The notes under the pieces are model-generated. The model was not told where the DNA came from. It was given only the letters and a program-made list of their open reading frames with translations, and searched no databases. Source: Hyphomonas sp. (GTDB lineage: Bacteria > Pseudomonadota > Alphaproteobacteria > Caulobacterales > Hyphomonadaceae). Taken from it: a stretch of DNA of 64,000 nucleotides. This document shows, piece by piece, positions 45,012 to 54,190 of the stretch; the stretch's first letter is position 1, and every line of letters begins with the position of its first letter. The stretch is taken from NCBI GenBank assembly GCA_016124495.1, contig WGNP01000003.1:372001-436000 (forward strand). Direction: 5' to 3'. The translations under genes were made by a program, and so were the position numbers.

Positions 45012-46781
45012 TCAATCCATCCGGATGCGGTAGATCGTGGCCGGGCCGGCCGCGAGGGCCGGCTCCAGCCAGGCCGGCGGGCGGGACGCGATGATCTCGC
45101 CGATCAGCCCGTCCGGCGCATGGCCCGCAAAGAATTGCATTTCGGTGTCTGACGGGCAGACAAGGAGATAGTCCACACCCGCTGCGCGCAGGCGCGCGCG
45201 GGCCGCGTCCGGCGGGCCCGTGAAGATGGCGAGTGCAGCGTCGATACCGGCGAGGTTGCGATGATAGTGGCCGTAGAGAACGCTGTGGTGCGTCTCAAGC
45301 AGCAGGCCAGGCGCCTCGGACGCGGGCGCGAGGATGCGGCCTGTGGGCAGGGCGTTCAGCGCAGCATAGATGGCGCGCGGGTCGCAGGCTTCGGCGGCCG
45401 CAAAGGGCTGCACGGCGGGCGCTTTCGGCGGGGCGATCATCTTGCCGGCGAGGCTCCACAGGAAGGGCACCGCAAGCAGCAGGACGGCAAGGTAGGCGAG
45501 GCGCGGCACGGAGGTACCGGCATCGCCGGCATGGATGCGCGCGGCGAGCAGGGCGAGCGGGAGGATCGCGAACAACTGCCCGAAGACGTAGAACCGCGTC
45601 TGATAGAGTGCAAACAGCAGCGAAACCGTCAGCAGGAGGATGAACAGCACCTGCGCGCGGGTGTTGTCGCCGCGCCGCGCGAGGAGCACGGCCGCGCCGA
45701 GGCCGGCCAGAATCGTGCCGAGGCGGAACAGGAACTCGTCCAGCCGTCCGTTCAGGTAGACCAGCGTCGGGCGGGCCTCGTCCACGCGGGCCAGCCAAAG
45801 CTCGCGGGCATCGGCCGAGAGCGCATCGAGCGGATTGGCAAGGCATTGCGGGCCGCTGATCATGATCATAGCGGCGGTGATGGCGGCCACGTTGGCGAGC
45901 ACCGCCAGGCGGATGGCGAGGGATTTGTCCGACGTGACCTGCGCCGCGAGCGCAAACGACACGCCGCCGGTCAGACCGGCAAGCAGGATGACGGAAGAGT
46001 GGGCATCGCAGCGTACGGTCCAGTAGTCGAGCGGCGGCACGGTGATGAGGAAGGTGGCCGCGAGTGTTGCTGCAAAACTTGCGCCGAAGACGACCGCGCC
46101 CCGCTGGGCCGGGGCGCCGCAGACCGCCCAGTCGACAGCTACGAAGGCGGCGATCAATGCCACGAAGAGATGCACCTCGACGCCGATGGCGGCGGCGAGC
46201 GCGAGACTGACGCCGGCGAGCGCCATGGGCGCCGGCGGACGCTCCCGCCCCAGAAGGCAGACGGCGCCGAGCAGCACCAGACCCAGCTGCAGATTGTGGT
46301 GATCGATCGATCCTGGCAGGAAGCGGAAATGCCGGTACAGCACGGCGAAAGCAATGAGGCAGGTGAAGAGCAGAACGCCGCGCCCGCCGAGCGCGCGGGC
46401 ACCGCCGACCAGCGCCGAGGTGACTATAAGCATACTGATCAGAGGCCATACCGTAATGGCAAAGGAAATCGCTGTCTCACTCCCGAGAAAGGGCGAAAGC
46501 GCAGCGGCCATGCCCGCGATGGGCAGGTCCACAAGGCGTGACCAGTGCATCAGAGTGCCGCCTTCGGGACCAAGGCGCAGCTGGCGCAGGTCAAACCAGG
46601 CCTGCCCTTCCAGGAGCTCACGCACCTGCACAAGACGCATCACATCATCGCCGTCAGGACCAATGGCCCCTAAGAAACCGCTCAGTAAACTGACGATCGT
46701 GAGACTGGCGACGACCGCTGCCGACAGCAGCAGACCGGCATGGTTCTCGGCGAAGGTGGCGGTGCGGACAGGCGCCGTCAT
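45012..46781 (-). CDS. GT-C fold glycosyltransferase-like membrane protein
   Basis: A 589-residue protein with about 12-13 membrane helices and a small C-terminal soluble part. The first extracytoplasmic loop has GPDGDDVMRLVQVRELL followed by WFDLRQLRLGPEGG and HWSRLVDLP; an acidic DD in this loop and the following Trp/Gly segment recall GT-C enzymes such as STT3/PglB and ArnT, which use lipid-linked sugar donors. PGSIDHHNLQLG is a second polar loop motif. The family is not certain. It is divergent from the GT2 operon and 6 bp from the GST remnant. ATG 46781 (MTAPVRTA) is preferred to 46799. Confidence 0.65.
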   Translation of the reverse strand: MTAPVRTATFAENHAGLLLSAAVVASLTIVSLLSGFLGAIGPDGDDVMRLVQVRELLEGQAWFDLRQLRLGPEGGTLMHWSRLVDLPIAGMAAALSPFLGSETAISFAITVWPLISMLIVTSALVGGARALGGRGVLLFTCLIAFAVLYRHFRFLPGSIDHHNLQLGLVLLGAVCLLGRERPPAPMALAGVSLALAAAIGVEVHLFVALIAAFVAVDWAVCGAPAQRGAVVFGASFAATLAATFLITVPPLDYWTVRCDAHSSVILLAGLTGGVSFALAAQVTSDKSLAIRLAVLANVAAITAAMIMISGPQCLANPLDALSADARELWLARVDEARPTLVYLNGRLDEFLFRLGTILAGLGAAVLLARRGDNTRAQVLFILLLTVSLLFALYQTRFYVFGQLFAILPLALLAARIHAGDAGTSVPRLAYLAVLLLAVPFLWSLAGKMIAPPKAPAVQPFAAAEACDPRAIYAALNALPTGRILAPASEAPGLLLETHHSVLYGHYHRNLAGIDAALAIFTGPPDAARARLRAAGVDYLLVCPSDTEMQFFAGHAPDGLIGEIIASRPPAWLEPALAAGPATIYRIRMD

Positions 46782-46865
46782 CGGGAAATTGCCCTTCAAG
46801 CAAGGCTAACTTAACCAGTGCCGGTCTATGACATGGAAACACTCACCAAAGACTGAACGCCCGCG

Positions 46866-47873
46866 ATGCTTGAATCCAGCCGCTACAGCCTTGCCGTCCT
46901 GCTGCCCTGCTACAACGAGGGGCTGTCGATCGCATCGGTGGTGATCAGCTTCCGCAAGGTCCTGCCGGGCGCACGCATCTACGTCTATGACAACAACTCC
47001 GCCGACAATACAGCCCAGCAGGCCGCGCTGGCGGGCGCGACGGTGATTGCGTGCAAGCGTCAGGGCAAGGGCAATGTGGTGCGCCAGATGTTCGCCGACA
47101 TCGAGGCCGATATCTACATCATGGCGGACGGCGACGGGACGTATGACGCGGCCGCGGCGCCGCGCATGATTGACGCGCTGATTGCCGACCGCGCTGATAT
47201 GGTGGTCGGCACGCGCCGCAATATAACCGAAGACGCCGGGCGCACAGGCCATGCCTTCGGCAACCAGATGTTCAACCGCATCTACCAAGCCATGTTCGGA
47301 CGCGATTTCACCGACATCTTCTCCGGCTACCGCGTATTCACCCGCCGCTTTGCCAAGAGCTTTCCGGCCCATTCTGCCGGCTTCGAGATCGAGACGGAAA
47401 TGTCCGTACACGCCTCGACCCTGCGCCTGCCGGTAACCGAGATCGTGTTCGACTACGGCCGGCGCGTGGAAGGCTCGGCGAGCAAGCTGTCAACATTCCG
47501 CGACGGATTTCGCATTCTCTGGATGATGGCCTTGCTGCTGAAGGAAACGAAACCGTTCGTATTCTTCGGCTGGATCGCGGCAGCACTGTTCATGGCCGCG
47601 TCCTTGCTGATGATGCCGATCACGCTCGAATTCGTTGCTACCGGACTGGTAGAGCGCATTCCGACCGTCATGCTGGCGATGACGCTGCTCGTCGGCGCGA
47701 TGCTGTCTCTCTCCTGCGGGATCATTCTGGATTCCGTGTCGCGCGCGCGCATCGAGCAGAAGCGCATCTTCTACCTCTCGCAGGCCCCGGCCCGCGGCGA
47801 GCGGACCCATCACGCCGCTCAGCCGATCGAGGAGCGTGATGCCGCCGCGCCGTTCCGGAACACCGGCTTCTGA
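46866..47873 (+). CDS. Polyprenyl-phosphate glycosyltransferase-like GT2
   Basis: A 335-residue GT2 with a C-terminal membrane part. LAVLLPCYNEGLSIASVV starts the GT-A fold, ADGDGTYD has the DxD, and TDIFSGYRVFTRRFAKS is the acceptor region; helices at about 237-260 and 272-300 anchor it. This is the layout of ArnC/DPM1-like enzymes that put a sugar on a polyprenyl phosphate. The sugar is unknown. Its stop overlaps the methyltransferase start by one base (TGATG), so the next two genes are probably in the same pathway. Confidence 0.85.
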   Translation: MLESSRYSLAVLLPCYNEGLSIASVVISFRKVLPGARIYVYDNNSADNTAQQAALAGATVIACKRQGKGNVVRQMFADIEADIYIMADGDGTYDAAAAPRMIDALIADRADMVVGTRRNITEDAGRTGHAFGNQMFNRIYQAMFGRDFTDIFSGYRVFTRRFAKSFPAHSAGFEIETEMSVHASTLRLPVTEIVFDYGRRVEGSASKLSTFRDGFRILWMMALLLKETKPFVFFGWIAAALFMAASLLMMPITLEFVATGLVERIPTVMLAMTLLVGAMLSLSCGIILDSVSRARIEQKRIFYLSQAPARGERTHHAAQPIEERDAAAPFRNTGF

Positions 47874-48571
47874 TGCGCCGCGAGATGACCAACCGGATCC
47901 GCTTCGTGCTGGAGGACATCGTGCCTCCGGTCCTGCGCGATTCCGGCCTGTTCAAGGCAGCCGCCTCGATGGCCTGGGGCCGTCATGTGGGCGACCTTGC
48001 GCGCTTCCGCGAACGCGCCGCGTTCCTCACGGACGAAGAGTACGAGGCGCTCTACCGCAAGCACCCGCGCGTGCATGAGGATACCGACAATTCGGACGCC
48101 TGCATCGCCGCGATCACGGCGGACATCGTGGGCGTGAGCGCGGTGGATGTCGGCTGCGGCACCGGCGCATTGCTGCGCCGGGTGCGGGATGCGCGCACAG
48201 ACCTCGGCGCCCTGGTCGGCGCGGATTTCGTGATCGACCCGGAACTGAAGGATGAGCGCATCCGGTATCTCGCCGCTAAGGTCGAGACACTGCCCTTCCC
48301 CGATAAGGCATTCGACACGGTTATCTGCACTCATGTGATCGAGCATATCGTCGACTATCGCGCGGCGATTGCCGAGCTGCGCCGGATAGCGCGCCGGCGG
48401 CTGATCCTCGTCGTGCCGCGCGAGCGGGAATACCGGTATACCTTCAATCCGCACGTAAACTTCTTTCCGTATACGCACAGTTTTCTGCGCGCCGTCATGC
48501 CGGTCCCCGAAAGCCACCACATCCGCGAGATCGGCCGGGACATCTATTACCGCGAGGACATTGCGCCGTGA
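47873..48571 (+). CDS. Class I SAM-dependent methyltransferase
   Basis: A 232-residue protein with the Rossmann-fold methyltransferase motif I in AVDVGCGTGALLRRV, motif II/III around IRYLAAKVETLPFPDKAFDTVIC (in parts) and HVIEHIVDYRAAIAELRR. It should methylate a small molecule, perhaps the lipid-linked sugar made by its neighbours. It overlaps the GT2 gene by one base and the SMR gene by four bases, a tightly coupled operon. Confidence 0.8.
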   Translation: MRREMTNRIRFVLEDIVPPVLRDSGLFKAAASMAWGRHVGDLARFRERAAFLTDEEYEALYRKHPRVHEDTDNSDACIAAITADIVGVSAVDVGCGTGALLRRVRDARTDLGALVGADFVIDPELKDERIRYLAAKVETLPFPDKAFDTVICTHVIEHIVDYRAAIAELRRIARRRLILVVPREREYRYTFNPHVNFFPYTHSFLRAVMPVPESHHIREIGRDIYYREDIAP

Positions 48572-48927
48572 AAGCGCTGCCGCTCCACATTCTCGCGCTG
48601 CTGATCGCCACGCCGCTCCTGATTGCCGCGGGTCAGGTGATGTTTAAGCTGACCGGCGCGAAGCTGGCGGCATATCCGGCGGCGCCCGTGCAGTCGGTTC
48701 TGCTGAGCCCGCTGTTTATCGGATCACTGGCGCTGTACGGCGGGGCGACGCTACTTTGGATCTATGTGCTGAAAACCGTGCCGCTCTCCTACGCTTATTC
48801 CTTCATGGCCCTGACCTTCGTCATCGTCCCGGTGCTCGCGTACCTCTGGCTCGGCGAGCCGCTGAGCACGAAATATGTCCTCGGCATGGGCCTGGTGATC
48901 GCGGGGCTGCTGACACTCTGGTCGTAG
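48568..48927 (+). CDS. Small multidrug resistance / ArnE-like EamA transporter
   Basis: A 119-residue protein with four helices. LIAAGQVMFKLTGAKL in helix 1, LYGGATLLWIYVLKTVPLSYAYSF and LWLGEPLSTKYVLGMGLVIAGL (in parts) are the SMR/EamA features, resembling ArnE/ArnF, which flip undecaprenyl-phosphate-aminoarabinose. The GTG start (48568) overlaps the methyltransferase stop by 4 bp (GTGA). With GT2 and methyltransferase, a lipid-linked-sugar flippase role is likely; drug efflux is the alternative. Confidence 0.75.
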   Translation: MKALPLHILALLIATPLLIAAGQVMFKLTGAKLAAYPAAPVQSVLLSPLFIGSLALYGGATLLWIYVLKTVPLSYAYSFMALTFVIVPVLAYLWLGEPLSTKYVLGMGLVIAGLLTLWS

Positions 48928-48929
48928 AA

Positions 48930-48957
48930 AAGCCCGCTCCTGAGAGCGGGCTTTTAT
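48930..48957. terminator. Bidirectional intrinsic terminator between SMR and phosphohexomutase genes
   Basis: AAGCCCGCTC (48930-48939) and GAGCGGGCTT (48944-48953) form a perfect 10-bp stem with a CTGA loop, followed by TT ATGTT on the + strand and TTTTCTACG on the minus strand. It ends the + strand GT2 operon and the convergent mutase gene. Confidence 0.88.
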
Positions 48958-48978
48958 GTTGGCACGTTTTCAGGGCGA

Positions 48979-50496
48979 TCAGATTTCCTGATTGTAGGCG
49001 CCGACTTCCTTGTGCTTGCCGAGGCGCGGCTTTACTTCCTTGTGGAAGAGATCCTTCATGTCGGCTTCGCTGGTCATCGATTCAACCACAACGACAAGCT
49101 CCGGCTTGTTGGACGAGGCGCGCACCAGCACCCATGAGCCGTCTTCCAGCGTCACACGGGCGCCGTTGACGGTATTCACGTCCACGACCTTGCGTCCAAG
49201 GATGGTCGTTCCGCTGAGGGCCTGGTACTCGGCGACCATCTTGTCGATAACACTGTACTTCACTTCATCGCCGCAATGGGGCGACATGGTCAGCGAGGTG
49301 TAGGCAACGCCGAGTTCAGATTTGAGATCAGCCATCGTGCGGCCCGGGTTGCGGTCCAGCATCTCGAGTACGGCTTTGGCGGCGACGAGGCCATCATCAT
49401 AGCCGAGCCCGATGGGCGGGCGGAAGAAGAAGTGTCCGGATTTCTCGAAGCCCGCAAGAGCGCCGAGTTCGTTGGTGCGGCGTTTGATGTAGGAATGGCC
49501 GGTCTTGTAATAGTCGACCGTGGCGCCGTTAGCTTTCAGCACCGGGTCGGTCTTGTAGAGGCCGGTGGATTTCACATCGACGACGAATTTCGCGTTCGGA
49601 TAATTCTTCGACAGATCGCGGGCGAGCATCAGGCCGATCTTGTCGGCATAGATTTCCTCGCCGGTATTGTCGACCACGCCGCAGCGGTCCCCGTCCCCGT
49701 CAAAGCCGAGTACGACATCCGCGCCGTGCTCCTTCGCTGCGAGCGACATCTCGTGCAGCATTTCTTGATCTTCCGGGTTCGGATTGTATTTAGGAAAAGT
49801 GTTGTCGAGGTTGCAGTCCATCTCGATCACTTCGGCGCCAAGCGCGCGCAGGCAGTCGCCGGCGAAGGCGCCGGCAGTGCCGTTGCCGCAAGCGGCGACG
49901 ACCTTGATCTTGCGCGTCAGCTTTGTGTCTCCCACGATCGCCTGGATGTACTTCTCGCGAAGGCCGTCGATGCGGCGGATCGATCCGCCGGCGCGCTCGA
50001 CGAAGCGGCCGTTCATCACGATCTGTTTGAGCTGACCCATTTCGTCCGGCCCGAACGTGAGCGGACGGTTGGCGCCCATCTTCACGCCGGTCCAGCCATT
50101 CTCGTTGTGCGAGGCAGTGACCATCGCGCAGCAGGCGGCGTCGAGTTCGAACTGGCTCCAGTAGACCATCGGCGAGAGGGCGAGGCCGACATCCAGCACT
50201 TCACAGCCGCCGGCGATCAGTCCGAGCGAGAGCGCGTTTTTGATCGGCTGGCTGATCGAGCGGAAATCGTGGCCGGTGACGACCGTAGGCTTCACGCCGA
50301 GTTCGTGGAACAGCGTCGCCATGCCGAGGCCGAGGGCCTGGACGCCGGTGAGGTTCAATTCCGGCGCCTTCGCGTGACCGATGCCGTTGAACCACCAGCG
50401 GGCGTCATACTCGCGGAAACCCGTGGGCTTCACCAGCGGCAGGATTTCGAATTCGAGTGTGTTGGGGGCCAGATCGGTGCGCGGCTTCGGCAGCAT
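48979..50496 (-). CDS. Phosphomannomutase/phosphoglucomutase
   Basis: A 505-residue alpha-D-phosphohexomutase of the ManB/AlgC type. The phosphoserine loop is VTASHNENGWTG, the metal-binding loop GFDGDGDR, the sugar-binding loop KTGHSYIKRR and the phosphate-binding loop RASSNKPELVV. It interconverts hexose-1- and -6-phosphates, feeding GDP-mannose or UDP-glucose synthesis for the envelope. ATG 50496 is chosen over the upstream 50610. Confidence 0.93.
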   Translation of the reverse strand: MLPKPRTDLAPNTLEFEILPLVKPTGFREYDARWWFNGIGHAKAPELNLTGVQALGLGMATLFHELGVKPTVVTGHDFRSISQPIKNALSLGLIAGGCEVLDVGLALSPMVYWSQFELDAACCAMVTASHNENGWTGVKMGANRPLTFGPDEMGQLKQIVMNGRFVERAGGSIRRIDGLREKYIQAIVGDTKLTRKIKVVAACGNGTAGAFAGDCLRALGAEVIEMDCNLDNTFPKYNPNPEDQEMLHEMSLAAKEHGADVVLGFDGDGDRCGVVDNTGEEIYADKIGLMLARDLSKNYPNAKFVVDVKSTGLYKTDPVLKANGATVDYYKTGHSYIKRRTNELGALAGFEKSGHFFFRPPIGLGYDDGLVAAKAVLEMLDRNPGRTMADLKSELGVAYTSLTMSPHCGDEVKYSVIDKMVAEYQALSGTTILGRKVVDVNTVNGARVTLEDGSWVLVRASSNKPELVVVVESMTSEADMKDLFHKEVKPRLGKHKEVGAYNQEI

Positions 50497-50631
50497 GTGT
50501 GTCTCCGTGAAATCGGTTTGGGCGCGCGTCCCGGATGGGGCGCAGCCAATGGCGTTCCTATTGCAGACTTCGCGCCAAGGGCGAAAGGGGCCGGGCGAAC
50601 GGAACCTCACGAAAAAGTGAGAAATATCATA

Positions 50632-50660
50632 TTGTATTACAAATAAATTATAATATCATT
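50632..50660 (+). promoter_or_regulatory. A/T-rich promoter region of the outer-membrane protein gene
   Basis: Bases 50611-50660 are strikingly A/T-rich in this GC-rich genome. A perfect -10-like TATAAT lies at 50649-50654, about 70 bp before the ATG. A short inverted repeat TTGTA-T-TACAA (50632-50642) sits where a -35 or operator would be. No good -35 hexamer is seen. Confidence 0.4.
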
Positions 50661-50723
50661 CGAGCGATTGAGGGCGCCAGCTTATTTCATCCCCGCCCTC
50701 TCCTACCTGAAAGGACATCCAGA

Positions 50724-51512
50724 ATGAAACTTCGCATTGCAATCCTTGCGCTCGGCGCCGCGTGCGCAACCCTCGCCCTGCCGGCCGCGGCCGAGGAATG
50801 GTACGTGGGCGGCTCGGTCGGCTACGTTCTCCAGAACGACAGCTCCAACAAAGGCGCGACGGGCGCATTCACGACCGGCAATGGCGCCCCGGCCCTTCCT
50901 TTCGGCACCGCCATCGCGGCTGGCACGCCGTATGGCTGGGAGACCGGGTTCGATAATGGTTACGCCGTCTCCGGCGAGTTCGGCGCGCGGTATGATAATG
51001 GCCTTCGCTCGGGCATCGAACTCACCTATTCCAAGGCCGATGTGGATACCCATTCCGGCGTCAATGTCGCCGGGACGGTGATCGACGGCGTGGACGCAGC
51101 GGTGCTGACAGGCTCACCGACCAAGCTTGGCGCAACCGTTGGCCAGATCGTCGCAACACCGGACGGTGACCAGATCGAATCGACCAGCGTGTTTGCCAAC
51201 CTCTACTATGACTTCAACCGGGACGGAGTGATCAGCCCCTATGTCGGCGCAGGCATCGGCTATTCCGACGTGTCGGTGACATATAGCCCGTCGGGCGTCG
51301 GGATCATTGACGATAGCGAGAGCAAGTTTGCCTACCAGCTGAAGGCAGGCGCGACCTGGTCCGTCAGTGACCGGATTGATCTCTACGGCGAGGCCGCGTA
51401 CCGCGCGACCGAAGATGTCGAGCTGCAGAACCGGCTGTTCCCCGGCACTCTGAACATCGAGAACACCCAGACCGTACTGAGCGTCGGCGTACGCTACCGG
51501 TTCGGGTCGTAA
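50724..51512 (+). CDS. OmpA-like outer-membrane beta-barrel protein
   Basis: A 262-residue protein with a signal peptide (cleavage near AAA-EEW, residue 24) and alternating hydrophobic/polar strands of an 8-10 strand barrel. Strands end in aromatic residues and the chain closes with VGVRYRFGS, the C-terminal-Phe-like outer-membrane insertion signal. It matches the OMP_b-brl type. Extracellular loops are long (GNGAPALPFGTAI; TGSPTKLGATVGQ). GAAAGGA precedes the ATG. Confidence 0.82.
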   Translation: MKLRIAILALGAACATLALPAAAEEWYVGGSVGYVLQNDSSNKGATGAFTTGNGAPALPFGTAIAAGTPYGWETGFDNGYAVSGEFGARYDNGLRSGIELTYSKADVDTHSGVNVAGTVIDGVDAAVLTGSPTKLGATVGQIVATPDGDQIESTSVFANLYYDFNRDGVISPYVGAGIGYSDVSVTYSPSGVGIIDDSESKFAYQLKAGATWSVSDRIDLYGEAAYRATEDVELQNRLFPGTLNIENTQTVLSVGVRYRFGS

Positions 51513-51519
51513 AAGCGGG

Positions 51520-51555
51520 CGTCAGTTTCCTGCACTGCCACGCAGGAAACTGACG
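51520..51555. terminator. Hairpin terminator in the 3' coding end of the convergent gene
   Basis: CGTCAGTTTCCTGC (51520-51533) and GCAGGAAACTGACG (51542-51555) form a perfect 14-bp stem with an 8-base loop, 7 bp after the outer-membrane protein stop. No T tract follows, so it is either a factor-aided terminator or an RNA-stabilising hairpin. Nearly all of it is inside the last codons of the minus-strand glutamine amidotransferase gene. Confidence 0.6.
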
Positions 51556-52241
51556 ATCCAGCCTGCCAGGAGGCGGCGGTCGCACTCGCCTTCCAGTGAC
51601 GTGACGGCGGCCGAAGCCCGCTCTTCTCCAAGCGCCGCGCGCCGGGCATTGTAAAGTGCAGCGGCAAAGTCCGGTTCAAACTCGGGGTGGCACTGGAAGC
51701 TGATCGCCGGAAAGTCTTCATAGTTGAGTCCGGCGAAAGGCGTGAATTCCGACCGGGCGATGATCGAGGACAACGGCGGCTTCACCACCACCTGGTCCTG
51801 ATGGCTGACCGCGACGCTGAGCGTCGGCGGGCACGGGACGCCGCCCCAGCCCGGACACTGAACAATCTCGTAGGTGTGGCGGCCAACGCCCCATCCCCTG
51901 TGGGATTTGACAACCTTGCCGCCGAGCGCCTCGCCCATGATCTGATGGCCGAAACAGATACCGACCTGCGGGGTGCGCGCCGTCGCGGCGCTACGAATGA
52001 AGTCCGCCAAGGGAGCGATCCACGGCTCGGGGTCGTATACGCCCGCGGGAGAGCCGGTATAAAGCACCGCGTCCAGCGACGCGGGATCGGGCAGCTCTTC
52101 TCCCTTGATGATGGAGATGGTCTCGCAAGAGACGGCGCCGTCCGCCTGCGTGACCATGCGGCGGAACATTTCCGGATAGTCAGGGAACCGGTCTCGGATC
52201 GCGGCGGGCACCTGCCCTGTCTCGATGATCGTCAGCTTCAT
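51522..52241 (-). CDS. Class I glutamine amidotransferase-like protein
   Basis: A 239-residue GATase. The nucleophile is Cys96 in GICFGHQ, and the His-Glu pair is in FQCHPEFE. DAVLYTGSPAGVYDPEPW is the oxyanion region. Stand-alone members of this kind hydrolyse gamma-glutamyl compounds or act with unknown synthetase partners (GMP-synthase-like). It is 3 bp downstream of the ABC exporter on the same strand order. Confidence 0.85.
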   Translation of the reverse strand: MKLTIIETGQVPAAIRDRFPDYPEMFRRMVTQADGAVSCETISIIKGEELPDPASLDAVLYTGSPAGVYDPEPWIAPLADFIRSAATARTPQVGICFGHQIMGEALGGKVVKSHRGWGVGRHTYEIVQCPGWGGVPCPPTLSVAVSHQDQVVVKPPLSSIIARSEFTPFAGLNYEDFPAISFQCHPEFEPDFAAALYNARRAALGEERASAAVTSLEGECDRRLLAGWIVSFLRGSAGN

Positions 52242-52244
52242 TGT

Positions 52245-54107
52245 CTATTCCGCCGGAACTTCTTCGGCTTCGATCCGCTCCGGCTGGACAAGGAAGCCGC
52301 CGGACTGGCGGGCCCAGAGATCGGCATAGAGGCCGCCGGCGGCGACGAGTTCGTCATGTGTGCCCTGCTCGATAATCCGGCCGGCGTCGAGCACGACGAG
52401 GCGGTCCATCGCGGCGATGGTGGAGAGACGGTGCGCGATGGCGATCACGGTCTTGCCTTCCATCAGTTCAAAGAGGTGTTCCTGGATGGCAGCTTCAACC
52501 TCGGAGTCGAGCGCTGAGGTTGCCTCGTCGAGTATCAGGATCGGGGCGTCCTTCAGGAAGATGCGGGCGATCGCGATGCGCTGGCGCTGGCCGCCGGAAA
52601 GCTTCACGCCGCGCTCGCCGACATGCGCCTCGAGGCCGCGGCGACCACGGGCGTCTTCGAGCACTTCCACGAAATCGCTCGCTGCGGCCTTACCGATGGC
52701 GATGCGGATTTCGTCATCCGTGGCACCGGGGCGGCCATAGGAGATGTTTTCGCGGATGGAGCGGTGCAGCAAGGATGTATCCTGCGTCACCACACCGATC
52801 TGTGCCCGGAGGGATTCCTGCGTGACCTGTCCGATATCCTGACTGTCCACGAGGATGCGGCCGCCTTCGGCGTCGTAGAAACGCAGCAGCAGGTTGGTCA
52901 ATGTGGTCTTGCCCGCGCCGGAGCGGCCGACGAGGCCGATCTTCTCGCCTGGGCGGATGGCGAGGGACAGGCCTTCGATGACGCCCGCGCCCTTGCCATA
53001 ATGGAAGGCGACGTTCTCGAAGCGGATGTCGCCCCTGACGCGCGGCAGGGCCAGGGCGCCCGGCGCATCGACCACGGCCACCGGCTTGTCCAGCATAGCC
53101 ATGCCATCATAGACGACGCCGATATTCTCGAAGAGGCCGGCGACTTCCCACATGATCCACTGCGACATCGCCTTCATGCGCAGCGCAAGGCCGACCGCGA
53201 CGGCCACGGCGCCGGCGCCGACAACATTTCCGGTCCAGAGGAGGATGCCGGCGCCCGCGATAAGGAAGACGAGCAGCGAGTTGTTGAAATAGACGATGAC
53301 GTTGAAGCCGGTGACGAGGCGCATCTGGCCGTGTACGGTGTCGAGGAAACCCGACATCGAGTCTCGGGCATAGGTTTCCTCGCGGCCGGAATGAGCAAAC
53401 AGCTTCACGGTCTGGATGTTCGTGTACGAATCAACGATCCGGCCGGTCATGACCGAGCGGGCATCGGCCTGTTTCTCCGCGATCTTTCCCAGGCGCGGCA
53501 CGAAATACCAGAGCAGGCAGGTATAGACTGCAAGCCAGAGGATCAGCGGTGCGGCGAGGCGCCAGTCCGCCGAGCCGATCAGCGCGAGCGCCGAGAAGAA
53601 GTAGACGAGCACGAAGACGAAGACGTCGAGAATCTTCATCACGACTTCGCGCACGGAGAGCGCCGTCTGCATGACCTTGGTGGCGACGCGGCCAGCGAAT
53701 TCGTTACCGAAGAAGCCCATCGACTGACCGAGCATCTGCCGGTGCATGCGCCAGCGCGCGCTCATCGGCACATTGCCCATCAGGCCCTGATAGACGATCA
53801 GCGCCTGAGCCAGTGTGGCGAGCGGCAGGCCGATCAGCAGGATGCCGGCCATCAGTGCGAGGCGGCCGCCTTCCCGCTCAAAGAAGCCTTCCCGTTCGGC
53901 GGTCGAGAGCCAGTCGACGATGCCGCCGAGAAATCCGAACAGCGCCACCTCGCCCACCGCGATCAGCGCCGTGAAGAAAGACATGGCCATCAGCCAGGGC
54001 GCAGCGTCCCGGATGTAGTGCCAGACGAACGCGCGCAGGCCCCTCGGCGGAACGCCGGGCCGGGTCTCCGGAAACGGATCGATACGGCGTTCAAAGAAGC
54101 GGAGCAT
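52245..54107 (-). CDS. ABC exporter, fused permease and ATPase
   Basis: A 620-residue half-transporter with six helices (about 35-320) and an ATPase with Walker A GRSGAGKTT, signature LSGGQRQRIAIARIF, Walker B ILDEATSALD and IAHRLST. It is of the multidrug/lipid exporter type. ATG 54107 (MLRFFERRIDPFP) is chosen over ATG 54116. Similar in layout but not sequence-adjacent to the exporter at 4268-6100. Confidence 0.9.
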   Translation of the reverse strand: MLRFFERRIDPFPETRPGVPPRGLRAFVWHYIRDAAPWLMAMSFFTALIAVGEVALFGFLGGIVDWLSTAEREGFFEREGGRLALMAGILLIGLPLATLAQALIVYQGLMGNVPMSARWRMHRQMLGQSMGFFGNEFAGRVATKVMQTALSVREVVMKILDVFVFVLVYFFSALALIGSADWRLAAPLILWLAVYTCLLWYFVPRLGKIAEKQADARSVMTGRIVDSYTNIQTVKLFAHSGREETYARDSMSGFLDTVHGQMRLVTGFNVIVYFNNSLLVFLIAGAGILLWTGNVVGAGAVAVAVGLALRMKAMSQWIMWEVAGLFENIGVVYDGMAMLDKPVAVVDAPGALALPRVRGDIRFENVAFHYGKGAGVIEGLSLAIRPGEKIGLVGRSGAGKTTLTNLLLRFYDAEGGRILVDSQDIGQVTQESLRAQIGVVTQDTSLLHRSIRENISYGRPGATDDEIRIAIGKAAASDFVEVLEDARGRRGLEAHVGERGVKLSGGQRQRIAIARIFLKDAPILILDEATSALDSEVEAAIQEHLFELMEGKTVIAIAHRLSTIAAMDRLVVLDAGRIIEQGTHDELVAAGGLYADLWARQSGGFLVQPERIEAEEVPAE

Positions 54108-54190
54108 GGGCCTCACATGTGGCGCTGGGGATGGGAAAGGGCAAGGCGCGCGGTCCTACTTGCCTACTCTCCGGCAAGAGGAGAATACGT

